This document shows positions 12,822 to 26,089 of a stretch of 64,000 bases of DNA, piece by piece. A model generated the notes under the pieces. That model ran no database searches and was not told where the DNA came from. It was given only the letters and a program-made list of their open reading frames with translations. Source of the stretch: Chionomys nivalis (Eukaryota; Chordata; Mammalia; Rodentia; Cricetidae); assembly GCF_950005125.1 (NCBI RefSeq), contig NC_080094.1, forward strand, positions 74,416,830 through 74,480,829, in the 5' to 3' direction. The translations under genes were made by a program, and so were the position numbers. How positions within the stretch are numbered: the first letter of the stretch is position 1; each line of letters begins with the position of its first letter.

Positions 12822-15194
12822 TTACAGACTATAATTTCACTGCACTCACATGTACATCTAATACTGTTGCTGTCATGCAACGTAACACCAACTAATGATC
12901 CCTGAAACAGCTTGAATGTCATCCATTTTTGGTATGAGTTGTAGTGTTTTAGTGTAAATTAAAAGTATTTCCTCTTATAAAATATAACTTAATTATAGAA
13001 AACAATCATTGAATGTATTTTCTACCATCATTTCTCAGCATACATCTTGTCAATATATCATTAGGCTGCATTGTGCTAGAATGCTTGATTTTAAAAACTG
13101 ATGCTCCAGTTGCTCACTTGAATTTCATGAAAATTTCCAAAATTTTTCTAAAATGACTCTAAACATATTCTGCCACTTTATATGGCATATTTATTTAAAG
13201 TGTCATCCTCAGTACTGATAATTATAATGTCAAAATATGTCAAAATATCAATCAACTAGAAATGTTCAAGATGCTCCATGTTTGACAGTATCATTCAGCC
13301 AAGATTTAATTCTTCATATAAAAAAATAAACACCTTCAGCTCATTAGTATGAAAACTTTCTGCCAGTTTTAATAAATGGTAAAGTTATATGTGCAGGTGA
13401 TACTTGATTAAAATTAATTTCCTTTGTAATTTGACATTGGCAAACATTTCATTTATATATCCTACGTTATATACATATATATACCTGTATTATGTTTATT
13501 TTATAGTTCTGATAAAATATCATTACCCAAATGCACTAAGAAAGAAAGGCTGCATATTATCTAAGGTTCTAGAGTGATAGAGTTTACCATGGCAGTGAAG
13601 GCATGGCATCATATCAGAAGTTAGGTGATAATATATTTCAGCCTACCAGAAGCAGAAAAAATGAAATGGAATAATTCTATGAAACTCCAAAGCTTGCTTT
13701 ATATTATATAATCCTTCATGAAGGCTTACTACCTAAAGTTTTTATAACCTTCCCAAATAGTTTCTTTATCTCTATGACCCCATAGAAGACAATTCTCATT
13801 CAAATCACTACATTCAGCTAAGGAATCTTGTTAGTTTTCATACCAGCTCATGATGCAAAATACGTTCATTTCAACTTTAATAACTGGATAATATATCAGA
13901 GTCTCAGCCCTGTTAAAAAATCCAAATTATCTTCTAAGACTAAAGAAAGTTTCTTAACTTCCACTCTGCTAAAATAAAAATGAAAAACTATATACTTCTA
14001 ACATTAAATGTTAAAAAATATGCATTTCTGTTTTCAAAAGGTGCCATAGCTACTCACCAAGAGAGACTGGACCAAAGCAAGACGGAAAGCAAATATTGAT
14101 ACAAACAACTCCTGTATCTCAATGTCCAGTATCTATGGCTTTGTTATAAAAACTTTAAAGACTTACCTCTCAGGCTTAACCTATTGCAACATACATCTCT
14201 GATTTGAGTTCGTTGTATTCTCTTTATTCAGGACTTCTTGTCAGCTATCATGGGCCTTGGCGGTCCCTAGTTTCAATGTAGCAGATTTGAGGAATTATTT
14301 GTTAGAATTTCCTCCATCAGACTTGCCTTCACAAGTTGCCTGACTTCAGTGGTTCTCTGAATGCACAGAAAAAATTCATAACCCTTCAATTTTTCATCTT
14401 TCTTGTTTTGAAAGCCACAATCATACGGGCAGCAGCGTTAGGTTTTGTTGCTGGCCTGAAACACACCATCATTTCATTTGATCACATTTGTCACATTATT
14501 TCTTTGTCTGCACTTCCTTTCTAGAAGCAGGGCACATTTCAGGCATTCACAAGTAGTAAGCTTAGCAGAATAGAGCATGAGTGTGATGGTTGTGAAGGGC
14601 ATAATTTATTTCTTCCCAATGCAAAGCAAGAAGATTTGCTTTAATGTTTCTAATTTCCTAATAATTACAGCACCTTTCTCACCACATACCATGGCTGCAA
14701 CAGTATGCTTCATCTTATTTCCTTTTCATACTGCACATATTTTTTATGTTCTTCCCCACTTTTTATTGTTGTCTATATTACATAAGTATAATAAGTAATA
14801 ATCACTCCATGATTCAATATAATGCTGTCTGGAAATCTCCTCCTCCAAACAAATTAGTCTATCACTTTTATATTTAGCCCGAGGCAAGTTCTTAGGACAT
14901 GAACACAACACAGACAGATTCCATACCAAGAATCACACAAGAGCAGTTGCTAATATTTTGTTCATTAAGAAACCTTATAAACTGGGATTCCATGGTCCTT
15001 ATTATTCTCAGCATCACTGCTCTCTTAACTCCTTCTAAAACAGCCTGTTAAGCTGTGCCTACAACACTTAATGCTTTCCTAAACCAAACTTACAACTTGA
15101 ATTAAAAAAAAAAAAAGAAAAAACATACATGGTAATGCTTTTCACAACAGTGACCCACTGTCTAGGACAAACTACTTATGTGTCGGGTCTTTTG
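12822..15194. other. Unique AT-rich DNA, 2.4 kb
   Basis: No identifiable exon. 14040-14540 is less AT-rich than its surroundings and could be an unrecognised old repeat. A run of A with a few G lies at 15104-15123. Confidence 0.45.
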
Positions 15195-15570
15195 GGTTTT
15201 CTATGATTAAATATAATGGCCAAAATATGTAGAGAAAAAAATTGTTTTATTTTATCTTTGCTTATGGTTCCAATAGCCTAGAGCCCAACATGGTAAGGAA
15301 GTCAGAGCAGCAGAGAAAAGAAAAGTAAGAAAAAAGTACGAAGATGGTTTACCATGGGAGTTTGAAAGAGACTAGGATGTGAGGGAGGGAGTGAGAACAG
15401 AAAGTGGAATGAGATCATAAAACTGTAAATCCAATAGTCAGTGATACTTCCCCAACCAAGGATGCCCCAAGTGGGTTTCAAAGCCTTCGTAACCACCCAA
15501 CTGAGAGCATATTTCACAATATATGAGACTACTGAAGGACATTTTTTTTTTCAATCAAACCACCACAGAA
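15195..15570 (+). mobile_element. MaLR-type LTR (MT/ORR1-like), diverged
   Basis: Has the MaLR LTR layout: a 'ctatgattaaatataatggc' head block, 'cttatggttccaatagcct', and the end block 'caatcaaaccaccaca' at about 15554-15569. Middle parts are diverged. Assigned by resemblance to rodent and primate MaLR LTRs. Confidence 0.55.
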
Positions 15571-17321
15571 AAGAATGGTGCTGTTCTCTTCATTTTATTT
15601 GTGAAACATTTGTTAAATTCTCTTAACTCAAGAGAAGTTTTTAAAATATAAATTGTACTCTTAATTTGAATATTGAATAATAGAAATTACATAAATGGAT
15701 ATTTATGATTATAAAACTTCATTGAGAATGAAAAGAAAGATTCTATGGTTTATAATACTCTATCAAAACATAGGATGTCTTCTGGAGAAAGAGAAAGAAG
15801 TCTAACTGGCAGCACCCTAATATACAAATGACAGCCACAGTCTCAGAGAAGTAAGGATAACAATACCAATGTTTCTGTCAACTTCGATTGTCCTGTCTTC
15901 CTTATTTTGTTTTTCTGTAATATCATTCATAGACACTATTCTATGGCATAATAGTATCCTATCATGCTCCTCCTTTTTCATCCTCTTTTAAATTTTAAGC
16001 CATCTTTAGACATAGAGAGCATTGGGCATGGTCAGTTAATATTGGTTTGCTTTTCAGCTTCAAAACAAACTTGAGTTACACATTTTTTATTTGAACAAAT
16101 TATTAGTAAATTATGTCAAAGGGATTTTAGAATTCATCAAATATTTTAAGAGCATAGGCAACTGAACACTGTCATTTACATATTATCAAATTACTTTGCC
16201 CATATCATCATTCTAAAAACTAGAAAAAGGAATTTTAACCTTAAATATTTAGTACTTATTAATATTTTTGTGTATATTGCTTATGAAATTTTGCCCTTAT
16301 AAAGTTTAACATTATCTCCTAAAATTGAAGGTTTTCCCTTATGTTATTTCAGTATTAATTTCATAATATCTATGAAAATTTATAATAATTTCACGTATTA
16401 ATCACATTTCTTTCCTCAGTGATTCTCTGAAGCCACAGAGCAATCTACAATCTCTGCCTCTAATATTGCATCTTACATGCCTCTAAAACCAGCCAAGTTC
16501 TCCTTCCAGATATCTACCTATGTTGCAATATATCCTGGTCCTCTTAAATCACATTATCATCAGGCTTTTGCTTCACTTACCTTAAGCTTTATTTAAAAGA
16601 TTGGAAGCTAAACTGGATAGGTTCTTGGCATGAGAACCTTCTTTCCTTTAATACAGTGTGGATAGAGATGACTTTAATTTATGATGTTAATATTCTTAAC
16701 AATTATGGATTTTCTTATGTATCTGTTTTAGCTGTAATGTTAAGCTTCCCTTTGTAATATTTCCTTACAAATTATATATATATATATATATATAAAATTT
16801 GTATATATATATATAATTTCTTTTTGTTCTTATTGCTCATTTCTCTTGTTGAGTTGCATAAGCATTACAAATGATAACCAAACACACAGTCAATGTTGCT
16901 TTGGAATTTCCTCCACCAAAGAAATGAATGCATAATCTTAAATTTTAGTTCTTAGGACAAAAGCATAAGGCAAACAGATTATTGTCAAGAAATTACAGTG
17001 TTGACCTTCAGTCCAGCTACTAATTATGTTCCCCTCTAAAATTCTTTTAACTGATCTTCCACAGTTAGAATTGTTCTCAGTAATTTTATCTTCCTATTAG
17101 GATGATCCATTAAACTCTGATCAGAGCATTCAATTGCTTCTCCATTCCAAAGTTCCACATTCATAAATGTTCTTCAAACAACGACAAGAAGAAAACTCCA
17201 CATAATGTAGTTCCTCAAAGCATTGCTAATTTTTTTATTTATTACTTTCCTGATAAGGTAATAAGGAACTGACACCCAAAGCAACTTATGGAAAATGCTA
17301 AAACCCCCATTACAAGCTTCT
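15571..17321. other. Unique AT-rich DNA with a (TA)n run
   Basis: No exon or interspersed repeat recognised apart from the TA microsatellite listed separately. Confidence 0.5.
16770..16818. repeat. (TA)n microsatellite, two blocks
   Basis: Two TA runs separated by 'aaaatttg'. The whole block is near-palindromic and could extrude as a cruciform. Confidence 0.9.
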
Positions 17322-17507
17322 ATATTAGTTACTTTGCCTTAATGTGATAAAGCACCATTGCCAGAAAAACAAATAGAAAATAGAACATATTGAGAAATAC
17401 GGTGGAAAGTATAATAGCAAGCAGCACGCATGGTGACTGTATTAGGAATGTGAAGGCTCACATCTTGAACCAGAAATATGGAGTTAATTATAAATGGAGT
17501 GGCAGTG

Positions 17508-17513
<6 letters not shown>

Positions 17514-17546
<33 letters not shown>

Positions 17547-17579
17547 TTTGTTTGTTTGTTTGTTTGTTTGTTTGTTTGT
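17514..17579. repeat. (TTTA)n(TTTG)n microsatellite
   Basis: A TTTA block followed by a TTTG block. It is the expanded and mutated poly-A tail, read in reverse, of the adjoining B1. Confidence 0.9.
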
Positions 17580-17722
17580 TTTTTCGAGACAGGGTTTCTC
17601 TGTGGTTTTGGAGCCTGTCCTAGAACTAGCTCTTGTAGACCAGGCTGGTCTCGAACTCACAGAGATCCGCCTGCCTCTGCCTCCCAAATGCTGGGATTAA
17701 AGGCGTGCGCCACCACCGCCCG
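17580..17722 (-). mobile_element. B1 SINE, young, in MaLR LTR
   Basis: Nearly consensus cricetid B1 on the minus strand, with 'gacagggtttctctgtggtt' and 'gtgctgggattaaaggcgtg' motifs in antisense (first base of the latter block varies). An exact 15-bp duplication, gtggcagtgttattt, lies at 17499-17513 and 17723-17737. Confidence 0.95.
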
Positions 17723-18256
17723 GTGGCAGTGTTATTTTTAATCTCAAATCCACCCTAGTGAAAACTTCATCCACAAGGCTCCATAACCTAAGATTTTCCA
17801 TACAGTACCATCAACTCAAAAGCCACTGTTGAAATGTCTGACACTATGGGCCACATCTCTCATTCAAAATGCAATATTCTACAATGTCATCTGACAGATA
17901 CTTCACTTACATATTTCTTATAATGGCTCAAATTTTAGGGAAATACTAACAGTAATGGCCTGAAATGCTCTAGGTAGTGTCCCAAATGCAAACTGAGGCA
18001 GAAATGAAGAACATCAGTGGGCAAAGTAGCATGAGTAATGTCATATGAAAACAAAAGATTTATGTACAGTATTAAAATAAACCCAGTTACTCATACAACC
18101 TTTACAAGATGGAATGTAAAATAATTTCCCTTGGTTTTTAAATTTTCAGTTTGTTACATAATTGATTTGGTCTGAATACCCCATAAAATTATTCCAATAA
18201 TATAACAAGTTTAGCAAGTATACTTTCCCTAAAAATAAGGAATATTATAATTTATA

Positions 18257-18598
18257 GGAGGAGGCTGCTTATTCGTCCTGGATACGCAAAACCGAAATAA
18301 TCACACAGAAACCATATAATTTAAATCACTGATCTAGTTTCTTATTGGCTGACTCCTACATCTTAATTTAACCCATTTTCTATTAATCTGTATATCACCA
18401 CAAGGTCATGGACTAAGAGCAAATTTTCAGCACGTCTTCATCCAGCCATGGATCCAAGGTGTCCCCTTCTCTGCCTCGGTCTTCCCAGCATTCGGTCCAG
18501 TATTCCCCACCTACCTAAAGTCTATCCTATCAACAGGCCAAGGCAGTTTCCTTATTCATTAATCGTAATCACAGAACACAGAGGGGCTTCCCCATCAA
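18257..18598 (-). mobile_element. Solo ERV LTR, family LTR-A (copy 2)
   Basis: Antisense LTR-A blocks in order: 'gaaataatcacacagaaacc', 'aatttaacccattttctatt', 'gtatatcaccacaaggtc', 'ccaaggcagtttccttatt', 'cacagaggggcttccccat'. No internal ERV sequence on either side. Confidence 0.75.
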
Positions 18599-18835
18599 TA
18601 ATGTGTTTGTTTATTTCTTACTACAGTGTCTAAAACCCATGTTCTTGATAAATTAGAATATCACAAAGAGTCTTTAAAATTAACCAGTGAACTCTTGTTT
18701 ATTCTTCATGTGGAATAATCCAGCAAGCTATCTTCAGTGTAATGAATTTGATTAGATACAATATTGAAAGAGTAATGAAAATTCAATATGTATAGTTCGG
18801 GATGGTACTGTAATGAGTGTTTGTACTGCCTATTT

Positions 18836-19020
18836 AGTCAATTTTATAATTGCTGTGACCAAATACCTGGCAAAAACAACTTAAGGAAGGAAGTCTTATC
18901 TTTACCTAAAGATTAAAAGCATAGTCCATCATTACAGGGAAGGTGAGGTAGTAGGATTATTCTTCAAATATTAACATATGTTCCCAATTCAAAAACAGTG
19001 AATACATAGGTCACTGAATT
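18836..19020 (+). mobile_element. MaLR-type LTR fragment
   Basis: 'ttgctgtgaccaaatacctg' and 'agtccatcattacagggaa' match MaLR LTR blocks; the 3' part is not recognisable. Confidence 0.45.
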
Positions 19021-19505
19021 TGCAGTAGACTGACCTTCACTCTCCTTAGCAGTCTATTTATTTTGTTCAAATTTTCCACATTCCTGTCTCATATCTTATA
19101 ATTCAGTACATCCATATTTAAAATAATTTTATTTTAATCCATGTAAAACACTACACAAATTAAAGAATTTTGCATGATTAAACTCTTTATTTATTAAACA
19201 AAGCAATGATAAGTGTGTGAGGTAATGTATATGTAGTTATCTTGATTTTAGTCATCCCATAATGTGTCCCTGTATTATGTCACATTGTATTCCATAACAG
19301 ATATAAAATAAAATAAATAAAATATCTTCTAAAAAATATTACATATTCATTTTATTAAATTCCATTACAGAAACTCATTTCTTTTCAGCCAGAATTAAGA
19401 TGGTTCAGATTCTTTCCTTGTTTTCACAGTTAAATTCAGACCCTCAGGATTGTGTACAAATGTCTTATTCACTGAAGCATCTTTTTTTTTTTTTTTTTTT
19501 TTTTT

Positions 19506-19649
19506 GGTTTTTCGAGACAGGGTTTCTCTGTGGTTTTGGAGCCTGTCCTGGAACTAGCTCTTGTAGACCAGGCTGGTCTCGAACTCACAAAGATCCGCCT
19601 GCCTCTGCCTCCCGAGGGCTGGGATTAAAGGCGTGCGCCACCGCCCGGC
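19506..19649 (-). mobile_element. B1 SINE, young
   Basis: Near-consensus cricetid B1, minus strand, with an uninterrupted oligo-T at 19482-19505 (its poly-A tail). The 15-bp duplication tcactgaa(g/t)catctt is at 19469-19483 and 19650-19664, one mismatch. Confidence 0.95.
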
Positions 19650-19664
19650 TCACTGAATCATCTT

Positions 19665-22240
19665 GATGACCTTAGTTTCTATATTTTTATGAGAGGATTG
19701 TGACATTTATAATGTAATAAATATAAATACATTAGAAAAGCATTAATCGATTTCATTATTTGTCTTTTTTTCTCTTGTTATAATTTCCAATAAATTAAAC
19801 TATTTTAATGTCATACCCATATTTGGTATGTTCTGCCTAAACACTCCAGTTTTAAATAAAGTTTATAAACAGATACACTATTATTCTCTTCAAAAACAAA
19901 TTTTGTTTCTGGTAAAGATATTTGTCGCATAGATTATGTAATTGTAAGTGGAGAAAGACATGATAAGTCCACAAAACTTTTCTTGTCACATTCCAATAAA
20001 TTTGTACTGATCATTGACTTGAATTTTGTGATGATGATTGAAAATAAGGTCAAAATATTAGTATTAATAGCATATATGAGTATCATAATTATAGTGGATT
20101 TTTTGTATTTGATAACTTGAATAAATATATAAAGAATTTTGAAATTTAAGAGAAAATTGGTGCTCTGATATAGAATTCCAATGAAAATTAGCCATAACTT
20201 TGACTGCATTTACATATTAAATTATGTATGATAATATCAGGTACTACAATTCATCACTTGTGCTCACTGTGAAGAGTAAACAATTGAACTGAAGGAGAAA
20301 AGTCTTTTTTTTAAAGGAATAATAATCTACTGCAAGAAATAAATACTGCACAATCATTATGCCTAACAAGTATATTTGATTTAAATGACAAGGGCTATAA
20401 AACTATATGTCAATCACCATTAACATATATACCGGTTTGGCCTAGGGTCAGAAATTCATGACCTTTGAATTTGATACAAGATAACTCTCTATAAATAGTG
20501 AGGTTTTGCCATGACAGTGCTTAAATATTATAAGGGATATGTACTTCACTGCACATTTATCCATTTCGAATTTGTGGCCTGTCTCACTTAACAGGTCTGG
20601 ATTTGTAAAAATATACTAGGTGACAGAATCCTTTGAGATCTGCTATACTATTCGTGCAACTTCTCAGAATGCTGGGGTGTCAGAAGAAATCTTAATTCAG
20701 GGTACAGTGGAAGGATTCCAGCCCTAAACTGCTAACATTATGTAACTTTTAAAATAAATGAAACAGCAGCTAAAGAAACTCTACAAGATATTTTGCACAG
20801 CACCACATTTCCTCTTAGTTAGAATAAAGAAATGCCAATTACTTGGTCATTGTCTTCACTTTTCCTCACAATTTTGCACAAGGTGATGTTTTAGTTATAG
20901 AGTAATTTATTTTTTCTGCAATTAGTCTAAAATTAGTATATGATAGATCATTAACATAACAATCACATCACTTGTAATGATGACAGTCCAATTTTAGTAT
21001 GAAACCGCTAATTTTTAAAATCTTTACCTAGAAAAAAATAAAGGCTGAATGTTTTCTTATGTGTGTTCTTTTAGATCTTAGTTTTTTAAAAACATGTTTT
21101 ATATCTTCAAAGTAAATCTCACACATTATATTTTACAGTGTAAGAACTAAGAAATCTTATTAGTGACACTTGAAGTTTTATGGTCTCTGCCACTTCCAGT
21201 GATCATTAAGTGAATAAAGCACCCATCAGAGGAATGGAAATCAGCTCCATTCATAAATCATTTTGCCCAATCTGTTACTAGAGGTGAGCTGAATGAACAT
21301 TGTAGAAACATCTATAAAAATTTAAGCCCACCAGGAATAATTTTCTCAATCTCCTTTGTAGTCAGCAATGATATGATTCTTACAAGAAAAAATGTTGTCA
21401 ATGTCTGTTCTCATTTTTCAGTGTACGTTATTGAAACCACTTAAGTGTTCTTGCATATGAAGCAAATGTTTGCTCTTTTAACAGGCCAACTATGTGGAGT
21501 AGGAAATGTTTTGAGGTATAAATTTTATAGTTTACATTTTTTGGGTTCCTTTTATGACCCTTATGTGTGGCTTCTTCAGCTTTACTGGGAAACCACTCAC
21601 CTAACTAACACACTACTTTAAAAAAAATAAAGCTGAAAGATTTATATGTTTGAGAAGAAGCCTAAGTTTCCTTAGTGTCTTATTGCTTTTTTCGTTTGAT
21701 TGGAAGCCTCTTCTGCAGGGGTATATAACATGTGCACTTCAGAAGATGTTATAGAATCTCAGTAATAAACTCCTCTGCTCCATGCATCTAAATGAGACCT
21801 CTTTCCTTACTGTAGAGTATAATTAAAAAAATAACCTTCCTGACTGGGTTCTTTAGAAGTCAGGATACCATGAAAGAAATCAACATTGCTCTGGAAGTGG
21901 TCTGGCATTGTCTTTTAGAAATAACATATACAGGACACTTGCAAGATGGGATACAAATGGGGTGCACTTATTTAACCAAAGCCAATAGTGTTATGTGCAT
22001 GTGTCTGTGATTGTGTGTGAAATAGACAGACATATATACCTATTAATTTGTTAGCAGTTTATATTAAGTATCGAGTAATTATCCATCTTGATGTTTGAGG
22101 GAGGTACTTTTTATTATTGTTAATGTTATAACCTCTTCCATTAGGATATCATTGATTATTTTAGTCTATTGAATTCAAAACCTATTACTCTAACAAAATC
22201 TATTCTTTAAACTATGTCTAAAGCTATCCAAATTTCAGAA
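19665..22240. other. Unique AT-rich DNA, 2.6 kb
   Basis: No repeat or exon recognised. 21180-21500 is slightly richer in GC and free of repeats; see findings. Confidence 0.5.
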
Positions 22241-22242
22241 AA

Positions 22243-22640
22243 TATGGTGGAGAGATAATTCAGTAGGTCTGGTGAATGCCAGTTCACAACAGGGACCTGA
22301 TCTCAGATTCCCAGTATACACGGCAGCTTACATCTGCATTCCATCACTGGACTGGGCCTATTCGGGTTGTGAAAATAGGCTATTTCCCATAGTACACTGG
22401 TTAGACAGTTTAGCTAATCTGTAAGTTCTAGACCCAGGAAGAGAACTTTTGTTATGAAATAAGTTAGGGAGTAATAAATGTCTCCAGGCATCAATCAAAT
22501 TCTGGACTTCACACACATGCATATACCCATCCAATTCCTATATTTGCATGGTCACATATGTCTACATGCACCCAAACCAACATGTGTCCACAGAGAACTA
22601 CACAAACACCCACCCCCCACACACAATTATAATACAAATT
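22243..22640 (+). mobile_element. Diverged tRNA-derived SINE (B3/B2-like) with CA-rich end
   Basis: 'tggtggagagataattcagt' at the head resembles the B2/B3 A-box region, and the end near 22500-22625 is rich in CACACA as in tails of these SINEs. The middle is poorly matched; it may be a composite. Confidence 0.45.
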
Positions 22641-24432
22641 CAAACTATATCGATTCAAATTGTATGCAAGTCTCATTAAAGGAAGGAACTTTGAAAAGTT
22701 TCATTTACTGTCTTTTTATTCTTGCTTTAGAAACTTGACTATAGTTATTCTTGGTAACATTCTAAGTTCGCTAACATCACCATCTACTAGTAATGAATTA
22801 AAGGATAGCAAATTTATTTGCACCAGGATTCCAGTCTTTTCAGGAAAATTGTTGGGATGATATTAATCCCCTTCACTGGTTTTAGAGGTACTTAAATAGA
22901 GTTTGGAAAGACATTAGAGTGAACATTGGTACTGTGTATTCCATTTATTAGAGTTAATTACTTCCAGAATATGGAGAGGTATTTTTCAAGACGAATTTAG
23001 TTCTTTGATATTATTTTCATAGACTTTCTTTTTAAATAGCTCCAAGTTCTATTCTTCTGTTACATTATACTTTCTGTTAATAAAAAAGGGTTCAGAGTAT
23101 TTCTTCTTGAATTTCTTCTAAAGACACAATACCTTAGAACAACTGTTTACAGATTATTGACTCCAATTTTCAGAAGAGAGCGATTATCACCAAATATTCA
23201 GTAACATTTTTAAGCCCATTAAAAACTAAAAAAAAATATTTAAGCCCTTTGCTTTCTTCTATGGATCTCCAGTTTTTTACTGTCCAGGAGTCTTCAGAAG
23301 GAGAGATGAGACATCCTGTCACCACTTCATACAGAGTAGAAATCACAAGGGCAGTTAGGTCCTTCCCAATTAACACTCCAAATTATGCTATTGAGGTGTT
23401 AGCTTCAGTGTTATGCTCTGTGCTGTCAGGCCCATGAAAATTCCATCACAAATAGCCTGCGGAGATGCAGTGATCTTAGATATCATTGAAGACGCAAACG
23501 TTTTTAAGGCGTTTAGAAAGAAAATGAAAAAAAAAAAAACACTTCTCTGAATAGAGCTAAAACCAATAAATTGTTATTTTACTTCAATTTCTCCTTGATT
23601 TTCTCCTTGATTTTCTTTTACAATTGTAGCATAGGAAGGAAAAAGCCCACTTGTGTGAGTGAGAAGGAAATGAGAATGTGACCATGATTTATGACTAACA
23701 AAATAAATAAATAAAATAAATGAATGTACATAAATAATTCTAAGCATAGGATACCCCCTTTGGTGTAACTATTTCCATTTTGTTGTTGAAAGTAAAATGT
23801 CTTTCACAAATGGACAAAATATTTTGTTACTTGGGGAATTATTTACCGGTTGGGCTGAACTATGTTTCTGGATTGCGTCACTGGTCTAAGAAATAGTCGG
23901 ATTTCTTCGTGTAATCCAATACTATGAATGCCAGTCTTCTGTAGGGATACTTCCAGAGTAGGTCTAATTTAACTCCTACAAGTCCTGTCATAGAAATGTG
24001 GTGTCTTATGATAGGGTCTTACCTTCAAGTATTGGATGACAACCAAGTACAATGACAATAAATGACCCGTACTCTTTTGAAAGGCTCCTGTACCCCCCCA
24101 AACAACAGCTAGAGGAAAGTTTCACATATATATCATATTTTAGTTTATGCTTGTGTAGGATAACAATGAGTTTTTCTAGAGAGTTCACAGCTTTTTTTAG
24201 TAAACAAAATGCCAAATTACTCTTGATATCTTCTGTATTAGTGAAACATTGCTTATTTTGTTAGCACTAAATATCCTTCAGGAACCAACTCATATAATTC
24301 CCTTCAGTGCATTCTGCAGAATCACTAGCAAACTCACTTTCTGCACGCTCTCACATTTTTAATATATTCATATCATACTGGTATCAAATTGGGTGAGGCC
24401 GAATATCTTCTTTATCATTATATTTTTCCGTA
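22641..24432. other. Unique AT-rich DNA
   Basis: No exon or interspersed repeat recognised. Small simple runs near 23529-23541 (A-rich) and 23699-23722 (AAAT). Confidence 0.5.
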
Positions 24433-24799
24433 GTCAGAGGCTGCTCATTCATTCTTGGTTTTTCAGACCCGAAATAATCACACAGAAACTATATTCTTTG
24501 CAATATTGTTTGGCCAATCAACTAAGCATATTGCTAGCTAGCTCTTATATTTTAAGTTAATCAATTTCTATTATTTTATATTTTACCACAAGGGTTGTGG
24601 CTTACTGCTAAAGTTTTGACTGGCAGCTAGCATCTTTCTCCTCTGGCAGCCAAATGGCGTCTCTGTGTCTCTGCTTTCTTTCTTCCAGCATTCAGTTTAG
24701 TTTTCCCACCTAGTTCTATTCTGCTAAACCACTGGCCAAAACAGTTTTATTCATTAACCAATAAAAACAATGCATATACAAAAGGGTTTCCCACACCAT
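24433..24799 (-). mobile_element. Solo ERV LTR, family LTR-A (copy 3)
   Basis: Antisense LTR-A blocks: 'gaaataatcacacagaaact', 'accacaagggttgtggctta', 'attcattaaccaataaaaac', with the 5' end near 'cccacacca' at 24791-24799. No internal sequence adjoins. Confidence 0.75.
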
Positions 24800-25379
24800 C
24801 TTCTCAGAAGACTTGCCATGTATTACACATTTAATAAATACATTATTGAATATGAAAATATTTAAAATGATAATATGACTTGTGGTATCCATATATCTGA
24901 TGTGTGTGTACATGCATCCTCACTTATAAATATACTACAGATGTTATAAATGCACAAAATAAGTATGCATGAGTATTTTTTTAATTATTTGATATCTCTT
25001 CATTCAACCTTGTAAAATCTGCTATCACCATTCACAACAAAGTTCCACAGTTCAAAAACATGCAATATTAAAATTACATCTTCACATCTGCATTTTATAA
25101 AGTTATACTCGATTTTTCCCCTAAGAGTACCTTAATTCCTTAAAAGCTCCTTGTAAATATCACCATAATTAAAACAGTCATTTTCACATAGAAAAACTGT
25201 TTTCGAACTATTTCCTTAACAACCTCATGAGTATATGTTATGGCCAAGAAGGATTCAACTCAGTTTCTACTGATCTACAGTTGATCCAAGTACAAGGATC
25301 AACCCTCTGATCATTTTATTGCTAGGGGGTGTATTCCTTAGTATTTGTATATTGTATCCTCTTTCTTTTAAAAATATTT
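24800..25379. other. Unique AT-rich DNA
   Basis: Nothing recognisable. Confidence 0.5.
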
Positions 25380-26055
25380 TGACCTCAATATAAATCCAAC
25401 CACACTGAACCTGATAGAAGAGAAAGGGGGAAGTAGACTGCAACACATGAGCACAGGAGACCAGTTATTACATATAACCCCAGTAGCACAAACAACAAGA
25501 ACGACAGTGAATAAATGGGACCTCCTGAAACTGAGAAGCTTCTGTAAAACAAAGGACATTGTCATTAAGACAAAAAGTCATCCTACTGAATGGGAGAAGA
25601 TCTTCACCAACCCCACATCAGACAAAGGTCTGATCTCCAAAATATATAAAGAACTCAAGAAACTAGACTTTAAAATGCTAATTAACCCAATTAAAAAATG
25701 GAGTACTGAACTGAAAAAAGAATTCTCATCAGATGAATTTCAAATGGCCAAAAGACACTTAAGTTCATGTTCAACCTCCTTAGTGATCACGGAAATGCAA
25801 ATCAAAACAACTTTGAGATACCATCTTACACCTGTCAGAATGGCTAAAATCAAAAACACCAATTATAGCCTATGCTAGAGAGGAGGGGGAGTAATGGGAA
25901 CACTCATTCATTGCTGGTGGGAATGCAAACTTGGGCAACCACTTTGGACATCAATGTGGCGGTTTCTCAGGAAATTGGGAATCAATCTACCTCAGGATTC
26001 AGCAATTCCACTCTTGGAAATATACCCAAGAGAATGCCATTCATACAATAATATG
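25380..26055 (+). mobile_element. L1 ORF2 fragment, truncated at both ends
   Basis: Sense ORF2 from 'gacctcaatataaatccaac' to 'atatacccaagagaatgcca'. The 3' UTR and poly-A are missing, so the 3' end was lost by deletion or by a later break. It meets a second L1 in the opposite orientation. Confidence 0.88.
25447..25878 (+). pseudogene. L1 ORF2 remnant, 143 codons open
   Basis: In-frame L1 ORF2 residues around 'KIFTNPTSDKGLISKIYKEL' up to the first Cys of the C-terminal cysteine motif, where a TAG stop ends it. The next part of the motif ('LIHCWWECKL') continues in another frame from 25894. Non-functional. Confidence 0.8.
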
Positions 26056-26089
26056 AGAATGTCATACACACGTGTGTGTGTATATAATT

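Larger units (their letters stand above)
17322..17885 (+). mobile_element. MaLR-type LTR split by a B1
   Basis: Left part: 'aatgtgataaagcaccattg' head block. Right part: 'gggccacatctctcattcaa' end block. A B1 with its own target-site duplication sits between them (17499-17737). Diverged but recognisable by order of blocks. Confidence 0.55.

Noticed and set aside
16770..16818. (TA)n block as an origin or matrix-attachment site
   Set aside because: Simple repeats of this kind are common in AT-rich DNA; no further evidence.
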